NCBI GenBank assembly: GCA_964396375.1 | Contig: CAYNEY010000005.1 | Span: forward strand, 1-64,000 | Direction: 5' to 3' | Length of the DNA stretch: 64,000 nucleotides | DNA from: FEN-1139 sp964396375 | Lineage (GTDB): Bacteria > Myxococcota_A > Polyangia > Polyangiales > Polyangiaceae | Shown here: piece by piece, positions 7,810 through 16,743 of the stretch | How positions within the stretch are numbered: position 1 is the first letter of the stretch | Layout of the letters: every line of letters begins with the position of its first letter | Notes under the pieces: generated by a model | What the model was told of the DNA's origin: nothing | Databases searched by the model: none | What the model saw: only the letters and a program-made list of their open reading frames with translations | Position numbers and translations under genes: made by a program

Positions 7810-10059
7810 ATGGGAGCATCTTCGACTCATCGTTTCAGCTTCTTTCGTGCAGGCGGCGTCGATCAGGTAGTCCTCGAGACCGGTCGCGATCTCCTGGCCC
7901 TTCGTGAACTCGACCAGAAACTCTGGGTCGCGCTCGCCTGTCCAGTCCAGGGTACCGAGCTCGACGAAGTGAGCCTGAAGCTGATCGACGCGGACGGCGA
8001 CGGACGGATCCGCGTCCCGGAGGTCCTCGATGCCATCGACTGGATGAAGTCGGTGCTGGTGAACCTGGATGTGCTGTTCGACACCAAGGATTCACTTCGG
8101 CTCACCGATTTCCGTGACGATACCGACTCCGGCAAAGCGCTCCGGGCGAGCGCGCGGCACATCCTCGGCGAGCGCGCCAACGAGAAGAACGCAAGGATCA
8201 CCCTGGCTGACGTCGAGACGTTCAAGGCGGATTTCGTCTCGACCAAGTTCAACGGCGACGGGGTCATCCCGGCCGATTCTGCCCCGAGCCCCGAGCTTTC
8301 CCAAGCGATCACCGATATCATCGAGGCGGTGGGGTCAGTCCCTGACCGCTGTGGCAAGCCTGGCCTCGACCGAACACTTCTCGATCGATTCATCAGTGAG
8401 GGAGAGGCACAACTGGCGTGGAATGCCGAGGGGCAGAGTGAGGAGATCCATCCGTTCAAGGAGGCAACCGTGGAGGCCGTGGCGTCCTTCGAGGCGGTTG
8501 CCTCGAAGCTCGAAGACTACTTCGCGCGGTGTCGTGTCACGACCTACGATGCCCGAGGCGCCACCTGGCTCAACCCTTCAGACGACGATCTCGCACAGCT
8601 AGGCTCGCAGCTTCTGACTCTGTCTCACGACAAGTTGGCCACGCTTCCGATTGCCAAAGTGGAGAGCGGGCGTCCCCTCCCTCTCCTCACCGCCCAAAAC
8701 CCAGCGTGGGCGGACCGGCTCGCCCGATTCACGACCGCCTGTGTGCAGCCCTGCCTCGGAGAACGAACCTCGCTTCTGGAAAGCGAGTTTCTCACGATCG
8801 CGAAGGTTCTCGCGCCCCATCAAGCTTGGCAAGCTCGGCGCCCCTCGAGTGAGCTGGCAAAGGTGAATGTGACGCGACTGCGGGAGCTACTCGCCCCCGA
8901 GATACGCGAGGCGTTGAGCGAGCTCATCCTGCGCGACCAGGAACTCTCCGGTGAGTTCGAGCAGATCACATCGGTCGAGAAGGCTCTGCGCCTGAGGCGG
9001 GATCTGGTGGTCTTGCTGCGCAACTTCGTCAATTTCTCTGATTTCTACCGACGCCGTGGGGCGGTCTTTCAGTCTGGCACGCTCTACCTCGACACTCGGG
9101 CCTGTGACCTGGTGCTAAGGGTGAATGATCCCGCCCGGCACGCCATGCTTGCCGGACTTTCCAAAGCGTATCTCGCTTACCTCGAGTGCACCCGCGGCGC
9201 CGAGAAGTACTCGATCGTGGCGGCGTTCACCGCAGGCGACGTCGACCACCTGATGGTCGGGCGAAACGGCGTTTTTTACGATCGGAAAGGGCAGGATTGG
9301 GACGCCCGCATCACCAACATCGTTGAGAACCCGATCAGCATCCGGCAAGCCTTCTTCTCCCCCTACAAGCGTCTGGTACGCATGATCGAAGAGCAGGTCG
9401 CGAAGCGCGCCGCCGAGAAGGAGAAGGCCAGCACCGAGAAGGTCGATCGCGCGGCCCAGCAGGCGGCCACCGCCGACCAGACCGCGGCGGCGGCAACTCC
9501 GTCGCCGGCTCCCAAGAAGCTGGATGTGGGCGTGGTGGCCGCGATCGGAGTGGCGGTGGCGGGCGCAGCCACCTTCCTCTCTAGCATCCTCGGGATGTTC
9601 CTCGGACTCGGCATCTGGATGCCGCTCGGGCTGATCGTGCTCGTGCTCGCCATCTCGGCACCTTCGATGCTGATCGCTGCGCTCAAGCTCCGGCAGCGCA
9701 ACCTGGGTCCGCTGCTCGACGCCAATGGCTGGGCGATCAACGGTCGGATGCGGGTCAACATCCCGTTCGGTGGTTCTCTCACCGGAGTCGCCGCACTGCC
9801 CGCCGGGTCACGGCGGACCATGAACGATCCCTTCGCGGAGCGCCCATCACGATTCTGGCTCTGGCTTCTGCTCCTCTTGCTGGCCACAGCCGGGGTGCTT
9901 TGGTCCTTCGGCAAACTGGATCGCTACCTGCCTCGGTCGATGCAGGCGGCAACCCACCTCGCGCTCTCAGAGTCGCCACCGGCCGATCAATCCTCGAGCA
10001 ATCGCAGCGTCGCTTCCAGCGGGATCGCGACCCACTCTGGTCGGTGCCCGAGCTCATAG
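7810..10059 (+). CDS. Large EF-hand membrane-anchored protein of unknown function
   Basis: The protein has 749 residues from ATG 7810 (MGASSTHRF); an upstream in-frame ATG at 7759 would add an unlikely 17-residue leader. It has no N-terminal signal. A textbook EF-hand loop occupies residues 60-71 with Asp at positions 1, 3 and 5 and Glu at position 12, so calcium binding is likely. The middle is a long helical region ending in an Ala/Glu/Lys-rich coiled coil (residues ~535-570). Hydrophobic segments follow at ~572-625 (two passes) and ~680-700, flanking a domain rich in Leu, Gly and Asn. I do not recognise a named family. A calcium-responsive membrane protein is as far as the sequence goes. 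The last 73 bases overlap the convergent trehalose synthase gene. Confidence 0.8.
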   Translation: MGASSTHRFSFFRAGGVDQVVLETGRDLLALRELDQKLWVALACPVQGTELDEVSLKLIDADGDGRIRVPEVLDAIDWMKSVLVNLDVLFDTKDSLRLTDFRDDTDSGKALRASARHILGERANEKNARITLADVETFKADFVSTKFNGDGVIPADSAPSPELSQAITDIIEAVGSVPDRCGKPGLDRTLLDRFISEGEAQLAWNAEGQSEEIHPFKEATVEAVASFEAVASKLEDYFARCRVTTYDARGATWLNPSDDDLAQLGSQLLTLSHDKLATLPIAKVESGRPLPLLTAQNPAWADRLARFTTACVQPCLGERTSLLESEFLTIAKVLAPHQAWQARRPSSELAKVNVTRLRELLAPEIREALSELILRDQELSGEFEQITSVEKALRLRRDLVVLLRNFVNFSDFYRRRGAVFQSGTLYLDTRACDLVLRVNDPARHAMLAGLSKAYLAYLECTRGAEKYSIVAAFTAGDVDHLMVGRNGVFYDRKGQDWDARITNIVENPISIRQAFFSPYKRLVRMIEEQVAKRAAEKEKASTEKVDRAAQQAATADQTAAAATPSPAPKKLDVGVVAAIGVAVAGAATFLSSILGMFLGLGIWMPLGLIVLVLAISAPSMLIAALKLRQRNLGPLLDANGWAINGRMRVNIPFGGSLTGVAALPAGSRRTMNDPFAERPSRFWLWLLLLLLATAGVLWSFGKLDRYLPRSMQAATHLALSESPPADQSSSNRSVASSGIATHSGRCPSS

Positions 10060-13000
10060 CTGATCTCGTAGAGGGCCTTCTCGAGCAAGTACGAGACCAA
10101 CAGCGTCTCGAGATCTTCCCGTTTCTTCGGCAAGAAGCAGGTATCCTTCAGGGTCTCGAGGTACCCTTCGAAGAAGGCTGAGCTCACCCAATCGATCCAG
10201 GCTTCGGCGAAGGGCAAGAGATTCTCGCGATCGGCAGGACGCACGAGCCCGACCGGTGCCTCTCGCAAGAGAGCGTTCTTGGCCGCGTACTGGAAGCTCC
10301 GCAGCATCCCCGCTACATCCCGCAAGGCCGAGCGCTTGAGTCGCCTTTCGGAGAGCGGACGCATCGGCTCTCCTTCGAAGTCGACGATCACGAAGTCACG
10401 ATTCGTACACAAGAGCTGCCCGAGATGATAATCGCCGTGGATGCGGATTCGCTCGGCCTGAATCGGATTGTCGCGAACGCGCTCGAAAATGGCGAGCAGA
10501 CGGATCTCGGCGGCGATCAGACGATTGGCGAGCAACTGCTCGTTTGAAGCGAGACTCTCGAGCCGCGCCTCGAGCGCTTCAATGGTCTTGCGTGCGGTGC
10601 TGCGGAAACTCTGGTAGAGCTGGCGCTGGTAATGGGCATTGAAGGGTTCGGGAGCAAACGCAGGCTCCGACCGAGTCGAGCCAAGCGCGCGGTGCATCTC
10701 TGCGGTGCGTTGACCAATCAGCCGCGCAGCATCCAGATAGGGGCCGATCAGGGAACGCAGCTGTGGCTCCGGGCTGAGCCCCAGCCGCTCCAAGAGCCGA
10801 CGTGGGCGCTGGTCCTCGATGCGTCCCATGGCGGATACGGCGCGGTAGGCGCGTGCCAGCTCCCCTTGGGTATAGGTCCAGGCGTCGCCGACGTTGGGCA
10901 CGAAACGCTGAAGGATCCCCAGCGTGGCACTCTGCCGCGTCACAGGATCCTTCAGCGTGAGCGCACCCACCGTGTTGGCGGTGGCAGGGAACTGGGCAAT
11001 CTGCGTCAGAAAACGGCCGATCTCGAGATCAGGATTGATGCCATCCTCGAGGCGCCGTAGCAACTTGAGGACATAGTCGGGTCCAACTCGAACCGAGCTG
11101 TTGCTCTGCTGGACAGCGAGTTTTTCCACGTACTCGTTGGGCGCGATCGAGCACGGTTCGAACGCTTCGCCCCGCAGTATCGCCGTGGGCGTGCGGGGAC
11201 CAGCCTCACCGCCAATCAGGCGGCACAGGGTCAAAACGAAATCCTGGTCGCGCATAGCGTCAAAGAAGAGTCCAAGGTGGTTGTCGGCTTCGTCCAGCAC
11301 CTCGCACACGATGGCCTCGGGCTGCCGACTCGCGATCGTCTCACTCGCGATCCCGGTCGAGAACCCAAGAGGAACCAGGTATCGCTCGGGGGGACCGGTC
11401 ACGAACTCGACTTCGACGACAGAGAGGTACGTGCATCCGGTTCTCCCTGGGACAGGCAGGCTCTCTACCAGCGACAGCCGGGCTATTTGCCGGTGTTTTC
11501 CGCCAAACCAGCGCTGCACCGAGAGATGGGCGGTGAGCACCTCCTCCATGCGATCGGCCTGGTCACCCAGCAAACTGATGGGATCACCTTGGACCGAGAT
11601 CTGAAGCCAATCCTCTCGACGCTGGCTCTGACGCGGGTGACGCTCCGTCTCGGTCAACCCAAGCCAATAGTAACCATAGGGCCCCAGTGTGAGCGCATAC
11701 GGCCTCCGCCGGATCGGCGGTAGGCGCGAGAGCCCAAAGAGTTCCTCAGGGCGGATCCCTTGGAAGTCCCTGAGGTCCAGCTCCACGTTTTGGACGAAGC
11801 GTGACAGGTTGGCCACGATCAAGATGGTTCGCCCCTGATACCGGCGCAAAAATGCCAAGACCCGCGGGTTCTTCGGAGAAAGCAGGGTGATGTCACCGCG
11901 ACCAAACGCTGGGTGTTGCTTCCTCAAGGCGAGAATTCGCTTCACCCACCACAGGTAGGATTCGGGGTTCTGCTGCTGGAGCTCGACGTTCAAGGCTTCA
12001 TAGTGGTATTCGGGATCGATGACCACCGGCAGCCAGAGGCGCTGAGGGTTGGCGCGAGAGAATCCCGCGTTGCGATCTGGGCTCCACTGCATGGGAGTCC
12101 GGACGCCGTTGCGATCACCGAGGAACATGTTGTCGCCCATCATGATCTCGTCGCCGTAGTAGAGGACCGGCGTACCAGGCAAGGAGAGCAAGAGAGCGTT
12201 CAGCAGCTCGATGCGCTGCCGGCTCCCACCGAGGAGAGGGGCCAGCCGCCGACGGATTCCGAGGTTGATGCGCGCGTGAGGATCGCGAGCGTAGGCGCGC
12301 CACATGTACTCACGCTCTTCCTCGGTGACCATCTCGAGTGTGAGTTCATCGTGGTTGCGCAAGAACAGCGCCCACTGGCAGCCTTCGGGGATGGTCGGGG
12401 TCTGCTCCAGAATATCGACCAGAGGGAAGCGGTCCTCCATTTCGACGGCCATGAACATCCGAGGCATGATCGGGAAATGGAAGGCCATGTGGCATTCGTC
12501 GCCCAACCCAAAATAGGCGGCCGTGTCTTCAGGCCATTGGTTGGCCTCGGCGAGCAACATCCGATCCTGGTAGTGTTCCTCGACGTGGGCTCGGATCTTT
12601 CGGATGACGTCGTGGGTCTCCGGAAGATTCTCGCAATTGGTGCCATCCCGTTCGATCAAATAGGGAATGGCGTCCAAACGAAGGCCGTCAACCCCCATCC
12701 CGAGCCAGAAGTCCAACACCTCCAGCACAGCCTCGAGCACCCTCGGATTCCGGAAGTTGAGATCGGGCTGGTGGGAGTAGAATCGGTGAAAGAAATAGGC
12801 TCCCGCCACCGGATCCCAGGAGAAATTCGAGGTCTCGAAGTCCTTGAAAATGATCCGTGCGTCTCCGTAGAGTTCGGGGGTGTCACTCCAGACGTAGAAC
12901 TCACGCTCCGCGCTGCCTTTGGGAGCAGTACGAGCCCGAGTGAACCAGGGGTGGCGATCGGAGGTATGGTTGATCACCAGCTCGGTTATCACGCGCAAGC

Positions 13001-13286
13001 CGCGGGCATGAGCCGCATCCAGGAATCGACGGAAATCCTCCAGCGTCCCCAGATCTGGGTGCACGTCGGTGTAGTCAGCGATGTCGTATCCGTCGTCGCG
13101 AAGCGGTGATGGATAGAATGGCAACAGCCAGAGTGCCGTAACCCCGAGATCTTCGAGGTAGTCGAGCTTCTCGGTGAGCCCCGCGAAGTCACCGATCCCA
13201 TCGCCGTTCGCGTCGAAGAACGAACTCACGCGAAGCTCGTAGATGATTGCGTCCTTGTACCAGAGGGGATCGGACCCCACAGTCAT
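9987..13286 (-). CDS. treS: Trehalose synthase-maltokinase fusion (TreS-Mak)
   Basis: The protein has 1099 residues from ATG 13286 (MTVGSDPLWYKD), with GGAAAGGG upstream; the open frame continues further but has no family similarity there. Residues 1-~550 are a GH13 trehalose synthase: ELVINHTSD (region I), GLRLDAIPYL with nucleophile Asp205, LLAEANQW with acid/base Glu247, and LRNHDEL with Asp313. Residues ~600-1099 are a maltokinase with the aminoglycoside-phosphotransferase-like motifs IHGDYHLGQLL and IVDFEGEP. TreS interconverts maltose and trehalose; the kinase makes maltose 1-phosphate, the donor for GlgE alpha-glucan synthesis. Such fusions are a known architecture. No glgE, glgB or treYZ is in the window. 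It likely works in trehalose and glycogen-like storage or osmoprotection in the cytoplasm. Confidence 0.93.
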   Translation of the reverse strand: MTVGSDPLWYKDAIIYELRVSSFFDANGDGIGDFAGLTEKLDYLEDLGVTALWLLPFYPSPLRDDGYDIADYTDVHPDLGTLEDFRRFLDAAHARGLRVITELVINHTSDRHPWFTRARTAPKGSAEREFYVWSDTPELYGDARIIFKDFETSNFSWDPVAGAYFFHRFYSHQPDLNFRNPRVLEAVLEVLDFWLGMGVDGLRLDAIPYLIERDGTNCENLPETHDVIRKIRAHVEEHYQDRMLLAEANQWPEDTAAYFGLGDECHMAFHFPIMPRMFMAVEMEDRFPLVDILEQTPTIPEGCQWALFLRNHDELTLEMVTEEEREYMWRAYARDPHARINLGIRRRLAPLLGGSRQRIELLNALLLSLPGTPVLYYGDEIMMGDNMFLGDRNGVRTPMQWSPDRNAGFSRANPQRLWLPVVIDPEYHYEALNVELQQQNPESYLWWVKRILALRKQHPAFGRGDITLLSPKNPRVLAFLRRYQGRTILIVANLSRFVQNVELDLRDFQGIRPEELFGLSRLPPIRRRPYALTLGPYGYYWLGLTETERHPRQSQRREDWLQISVQGDPISLLGDQADRMEEVLTAHLSVQRWFGGKHRQIARLSLVESLPVPGRTGCTYLSVVEVEFVTGPPERYLVPLGFSTGIASETIASRQPEAIVCEVLDEADNHLGLFFDAMRDQDFVLTLCRLIGGEAGPRTPTAILRGEAFEPCSIAPNEYVEKLAVQQSNSSVRVGPDYVLKLLRRLEDGINPDLEIGRFLTQIAQFPATANTVGALTLKDPVTRQSATLGILQRFVPNVGDAWTYTQGELARAYRAVSAMGRIEDQRPRRLLERLGLSPEPQLRSLIGPYLDAARLIGQRTAEMHRALGSTRSEPAFAPEPFNAHYQRQLYQSFRSTARKTIEALEARLESLASNEQLLANRLIAAEIRLLAIFERVRDNPIQAERIRIHGDYHLGQLLCTNRDFVIVDFEGEPMRPLSERRLKRSALRDVAGMLRSFQYAAKNALLREAPVGLVRPADRENLLPFAEAWIDWVSSAFFEGYLETLKDTCFLPKKREDLETLLVSYLLEKALYEISYELGHRPEWVAIPLEATLRLLED

Positions 13287-13385
13287 CGTCTGACCCTTTC
13301 CAAAAGAAGGAAGGAATACGCTAACAGATTCGACCGGGCATCTTCGGACTTGCCGAGTCGAAACACCTGTGCAAATGTTCAGGCC

Positions 13386-13799
13386 ATGGCCTCCCCTGTC
13401 CCGGACAACATTAGTGATTTCATAAGCTTGTACGCCTCTCAATTCGCAGAGCTGCGGTTTCCTGAGCTGGATCTGGCGGTGCTCGAGCAGAGCCTGCGAG
13501 GTGTGGAACTGGCCCAATCGCGCGTTTCCGAGGCGGAGGCAGCCCTCGAAACCGCACGGGGCGATCTCAACGAGTCCATGACGGAGCTCTCCCACAAGGC
13601 GTACCGCGCTCTGTGCTTCCTCAAGCTGTACGCTCAAGATGACGAGGAAGCCTTGGCGCGTCTGGATGCGGTGGTGCTGGCGCGGCCTACACGACGCCTC
13701 GGAAAGCCACGCCGTCGGGGGCGTGAGCCGTCCGAAGGTTCCGTCGAGGTGGAATCGCTGGCCCAGCTCTCGCTAGGCGTGGCACAGGCTTTGGGATAG
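13386..13799 (+). CDS. Small coiled-coil protein with basic tail
   Basis: The protein has 137 residues from ATG 13386 (MASPVPDN); the frame extends 12 codons upstream but without a good start. It is mostly helical: a predicted coiled coil at about residues 25-65 followed by a second helix and a basic stretch with RRLGKPRRRGRE near residues 98-112, which resembles an AT-hook-like DNA-contacting tail. I recognise no family. It ends four bases before the arabinofuranosidase start, so the two are probably co-transcribed, and it is divergent from treS across 99 bp. Confidence 0.6.
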   Translation: MASPVPDNISDFISLYASQFAELRFPELDLAVLEQSLRGVELAQSRVSEAEAALETARGDLNESMTELSHKAYRALCFLKLYAQDDEEALARLDAVVLARPTRRLGKPRRRGREPSEGSVEVESLAQLSLGVAQALG

Positions 13800-13803
13800 A
13801 GTC

Positions 13804-15261
13804 ATGCATACCATGCACGAGCTCGTGGTGGATGCCGCCTTTCCCGAACACGCGATCAGCCGCCATTGTTATGGTCATTTCGCCGAACACTTAGGGCGCT
13901 GCATCTACGATGGCCTCTGGGTGGGTGAAGAGAGCTCCATCCCGAATACGCGAGGCATCCGGCAAGACCTCGTGTCCGTGCTGCGGGAGATAGCCATCCC
14001 CAACTTGCGCTGGCCAGGTGGGTGCTTCGCGGACACCTACCATTGGGAAGATGGCGTAGGGCCGCGTGAGGGTCGGCCGAGCATCGTCAACGTGCACTGG
14101 GGAGGAGTCACGGAGTCGAACCACTTCGGTACCCATGAGTTCTTCGATCTTTGTGAACAGCTGGGTTGCGCGCCGGTAGTCTGCGGAAACCTCGGGAGCG
14201 GCACGGTGCGGGAGATGGCCGAATGGCTCGAGTACATGACGATGCGTGGGCATTCACCTCGAGCGGATCGGCGGCGCAGAAACGGGCGTGACGAACCCTT
14301 CGCCCTCACCTACTTCGGCGTTGGCAACGAGAACTGGGGCTGTGGCGGCAACATGCGCCCGGAATACTACGCCGATGAGTACCTGCGCTACGCAGGTTAC
14401 TGTCGCAACTACGATCAGAAGCCACTGTTCCGGATCGCCTGCGGTGCAAACTCCTTTGATGAGCACTGGACCGAAGTCCTGATGCAGCGGGCAGCTTCGC
14501 ACATGGAAGGCCTTAGCCTGCACTACTACTGCGGCTTCGATTGCGACAACCGCTCAGCGACCCAGTTCAAAGAGAGAGACTACTTCGATCTTCTGATCGC
14601 TGCGCGCAGGCTCGACGAGCTTCTGTTCAAACACGAGCGGATCATGGATCGGTACGATCCGGAGCGTCGGATCGCGCTGGTGCTCGATGAATGGGGGGCC
14701 TGGCATGAGCCAGAGCCAGGGACCAACCCCGCCTTCTTGTTTCAACAGAACACCATGCGGGACGCGCTGGTCGCCGCCCTCAGCCTGAACATCATCGGGC
14801 GCCACGCCGCGCGGGTCCGGATGGCGAACATTGCGCAGATGGTGAACGTGCTTCAGGCGCTGGTGCTCACCGACGGCTCTCGGATGCTCCTTTCGCCCAC
14901 CTATCACGTGTATCAACTGTATCGGCCACACCAGGACGCAATCTATCTGCCATCACGTCTCACGGGCCCGATCCACGAAGGGCGGCTGCCACTTCTGGAT
15001 GCCTGCGCCTCGCGTGACAGAGAGGGCCACGTGCATGTCAGTATTTGCAACCTCGACCCAGAACGAGCCCACCCGCTGCGGATCCATCTTCACGGAGCCG
15101 AGCTCACGTCGCTCAGCGGACGTACGTTGCGAGGACACGCTCCGAATGCGCACAACACCTTCGATGCGCCGAACACGGTGCAGCTCGAGACCGAAATGGC
15201 GGTGAGGAGCAACGAGTTCGAGCTCCTTCCGCACTCAGTGACCATGTTGAAGCTCAGCTGA
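13804..15261 (+). CDS. abfA: GH51 alpha-L-arabinofuranosidase
   Basis: The protein has 485 residues from ATG 13804, close to the ~500 typical of intracellular GH51 enzymes, and has no signal peptide. Family motifs are clear: HFAEHLGRCIYDGLW near the N-terminus, NLRWPGGCFADTYHWEDG, YFGVGNENWGCGG with the acid/base Glu176, and LVLDEWGAWHE with the nucleophile Glu296. The enzyme releases terminal arabinofuranose from arabinoxylan or arabinan oligosaccharides by a retaining mechanism, presumably in the cytoplasm after uptake. It follows a small unknown gene and lies next to treS, with no arabinose catabolic genes nearby. Confidence 0.93.
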   Translation: MHTMHELVVDAAFPEHAISRHCYGHFAEHLGRCIYDGLWVGEESSIPNTRGIRQDLVSVLREIAIPNLRWPGGCFADTYHWEDGVGPREGRPSIVNVHWGGVTESNHFGTHEFFDLCEQLGCAPVVCGNLGSGTVREMAEWLEYMTMRGHSPRADRRRRNGRDEPFALTYFGVGNENWGCGGNMRPEYYADEYLRYAGYCRNYDQKPLFRIACGANSFDEHWTEVLMQRAASHMEGLSLHYYCGFDCDNRSATQFKERDYFDLLIAARRLDELLFKHERIMDRYDPERRIALVLDEWGAWHEPEPGTNPAFLFQQNTMRDALVAALSLNIIGRHAARVRMANIAQMVNVLQALVLTDGSRMLLSPTYHVYQLYRPHQDAIYLPSRLTGPIHEGRLPLLDACASRDREGHVHVSICNLDPERAHPLRIHLHGAELTSLSGRTLRGHAPNAHNTFDAPNTVQLETEMAVRSNEFELLPHSVTMLKLS

Positions 15262-15274
15262 GCCTCAACATGGT
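15241..15274 (+). terminator. Long hairpin across the abfA stop codon
   Basis: ACCATGTTGA at 15241-15250 pairs perfectly with TCAACATGGT at 15265-15274, and inside it GCTCA pairs with TGAGC, giving a nearly continuous stem of about 15 bp with a tiny loop. The hairpin contains the stop codon TGA (15259-15261). No T-run follows, so it may be an mRNA-stabilising or Rho-dependent end rather than a classic terminator. Confidence 0.55.
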
Positions 15275-15331
15275 CGAGGCGTCGTAACCGGGCTCTGGAG
15301 AGCGAGAGGTTCGCGCCGATGGAATTCGAAA

Positions 15332-15354
15332 CGGGGGCCCCACCGGGACCCCCG
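15332..15354. terminator. GC-rich hairpin between convergent genes
   Basis: CGGGGGCCC and GGGACCCCCG form a strong GC stem, with a mismatch, between the abfA end and the end of the minus-strand RecA-SLOG gene. CCTCTTCGTT follows on the plus strand. Its place between convergent genes suggests bidirectional termination. Confidence 0.45.
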
Positions 15355-15417
15355 CCTCTTCGTTCACTCCGAACCAGACACGCTCCGGACCGGAGCACTG
15401 GACCAAAAAGCCAAGGC

Positions 15418-16731
15418 TCAGCTCGGTTCGCCGAAGGAACGCACGAACAGCTCACGGATGGCCGCGCGGCCATCCTCGGAGAGGCTCTGCGTACCGATGC
15501 CAGCGAAGGCTTCACTGGTGATGACCGGCGCGGTCACAATCTCCCAGGCTCGCCCGCTCCAGCGAAACCACGCGCGCTTCTCCTGATCGAAGACGAACAG
15601 TGGCTTTTTCCACAGGCGGGCCAGCTCCACACCCCAGCCAGTTCCACCTCGCACCGTGGAGTCCTCCTGGATCACCCCGATCGCAAACACCTGATTGGCG
15701 TTGGTGATCTGGTGCCAGATGGTCATCAGCACCTTACGCACCAGCGGGATCTTGGTCAACTGGCGGTTCAGACGCTTGGACGCATAGGCGAGGCTGAAGT
15801 CACCCTGGTTGAGTTCCGCCTCGGAGAGCACGACAACTCCCCGATTGCGTTCGAGCACCCGATGGCCCTCGAAGCTGTAGTTGACCTCGACCATCTGCCA
15901 GCCTTCGGCACAAGCACCGAACTCCGCTTCCGCGCCCCGGCTGCCACCGGAAATCATTCGGAAGCGCCGCGGATCGCGAGGAACCTCGGAGATCGGTCGC
16001 ACGTCCTCATCGACAATCCGCATGGTAGGACTGTCGAGTCGAAGGTGGAGATCGGTCAGGTCGGGGTTGTCGTGATCCTTGAGCAACCGCAGACGCACGC
16101 GTTCACCGTCCGAATCCAGAAATACAACCACCGAAAGCTGTGCGCTGAACTGCCCCAGAGGAGCAGGGAGCTCTGCATGGGACCCCGTCGGTTCCGTGTT
16201 GAGCGACAACCAAATCTCAGCATCTAGCTCCTTGGCCAGCGCTCCCAGGGTCTCGAGCGCCTCAGTGCCGCCGCGCAGCAAATCGAAGCCATCAACCACG
16301 ATCACGTCAGGGTTGAAGTGGGCCACGTTCCGCGCAAAATCGATGAGCTGGCGCAACTTGGCCACCGGAGTCGCCCCCCCACCCTGCGACACCGGAGCCC
16401 TATCGCTGGTTGGGACCAACGAGAAGATCAGCCGGTGTCGCTCCACATCCAGCATGACGGCCGCTGGCTCTGCCAGCCGTGTGCTGGCAGCGAGATCATG
16501 GAAGACCTCCGTATAGAAGGTGCGCACGTGGTCGACGGTGTGCTCGTGTGAGACGTGCAAAACCCGGCGATCGCGCAGCAAATGATCGAGGGCGATCTGG
16601 ACGAGGAGCGGGGTTTTTCCCACACCCTTCCCAGAGGCCACCACGCCCAGATTGCCGCGGCCCAGGCCGCCGTGCATCGAATTCTCGAAGACCCGCATCG
16701 GGCTTCGCTCGTTGAGCTCGTTTCGGTACAT
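15418..16731 (-). CDS. RecA-like ATPase fused to SLOG-type nucleotide-binding domain
   Basis: The protein has 437 residues from ATG 16731, with a strong AGGAGG eight bases upstream. Residues 1-~245 read as a RecA/KaiC/DnaB-type ATPase: GGLGRGNLGVVASGKGVGKT (P-loop at 32-40, with Ser in place of the first Gly of the Walker A) and PDVIVVDGFDLLRGG (Walker B, Asp147). Residues ~256-437 have two hallmarks of SLOG (SMF/DprA-LOG) Rossmann domains: MISGGSRGAEAEFG near 260-272 and RGGTGWGVELARLWKKPLFVFD near 361-382, the second matching the GGxGTxxE type motif with Glu369. SLOG domains bind or process nucleotides, often as sensors in stress and conflict systems. The gene starts 12 bases after the EF-G stop, so it is probably in that operon. 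Function unknown; domain calls are by eye. Confidence 0.75.
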   Translation of the reverse strand: MYRNELNERSPMRVFENSMHGGLGRGNLGVVASGKGVGKTPLLVQIALDHLLRDRRVLHVSHEHTVDHVRTFYTEVFHDLAASTRLAEPAAVMLDVERHRLIFSLVPTSDRAPVSQGGGATPVAKLRQLIDFARNVAHFNPDVIVVDGFDLLRGGTEALETLGALAKELDAEIWLSLNTEPTGSHAELPAPLGQFSAQLSVVVFLDSDGERVRLRLLKDHDNPDLTDLHLRLDSPTMRIVDEDVRPISEVPRDPRRFRMISGGSRGAEAEFGACAEGWQMVEVNYSFEGHRVLERNRGVVVLSEAELNQGDFSLAYASKRLNRQLTKIPLVRKVLMTIWHQITNANQVFAIGVIQEDSTVRGGTGWGVELARLWKKPLFVFDQEKRAWFRWSGRAWEIVTAPVITSEAFAGIGTQSLSEDGRAAIRELFVRSFGEPS

Positions 16732-16743
16732 GGGCGGGTCCTC

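Noticed and set aside
11913..13109. Plus-strand frame of 398 residues inside treS
   Set aside because: It lies opposite the well-supported TreS GH13 domain and shows no motif or bias.
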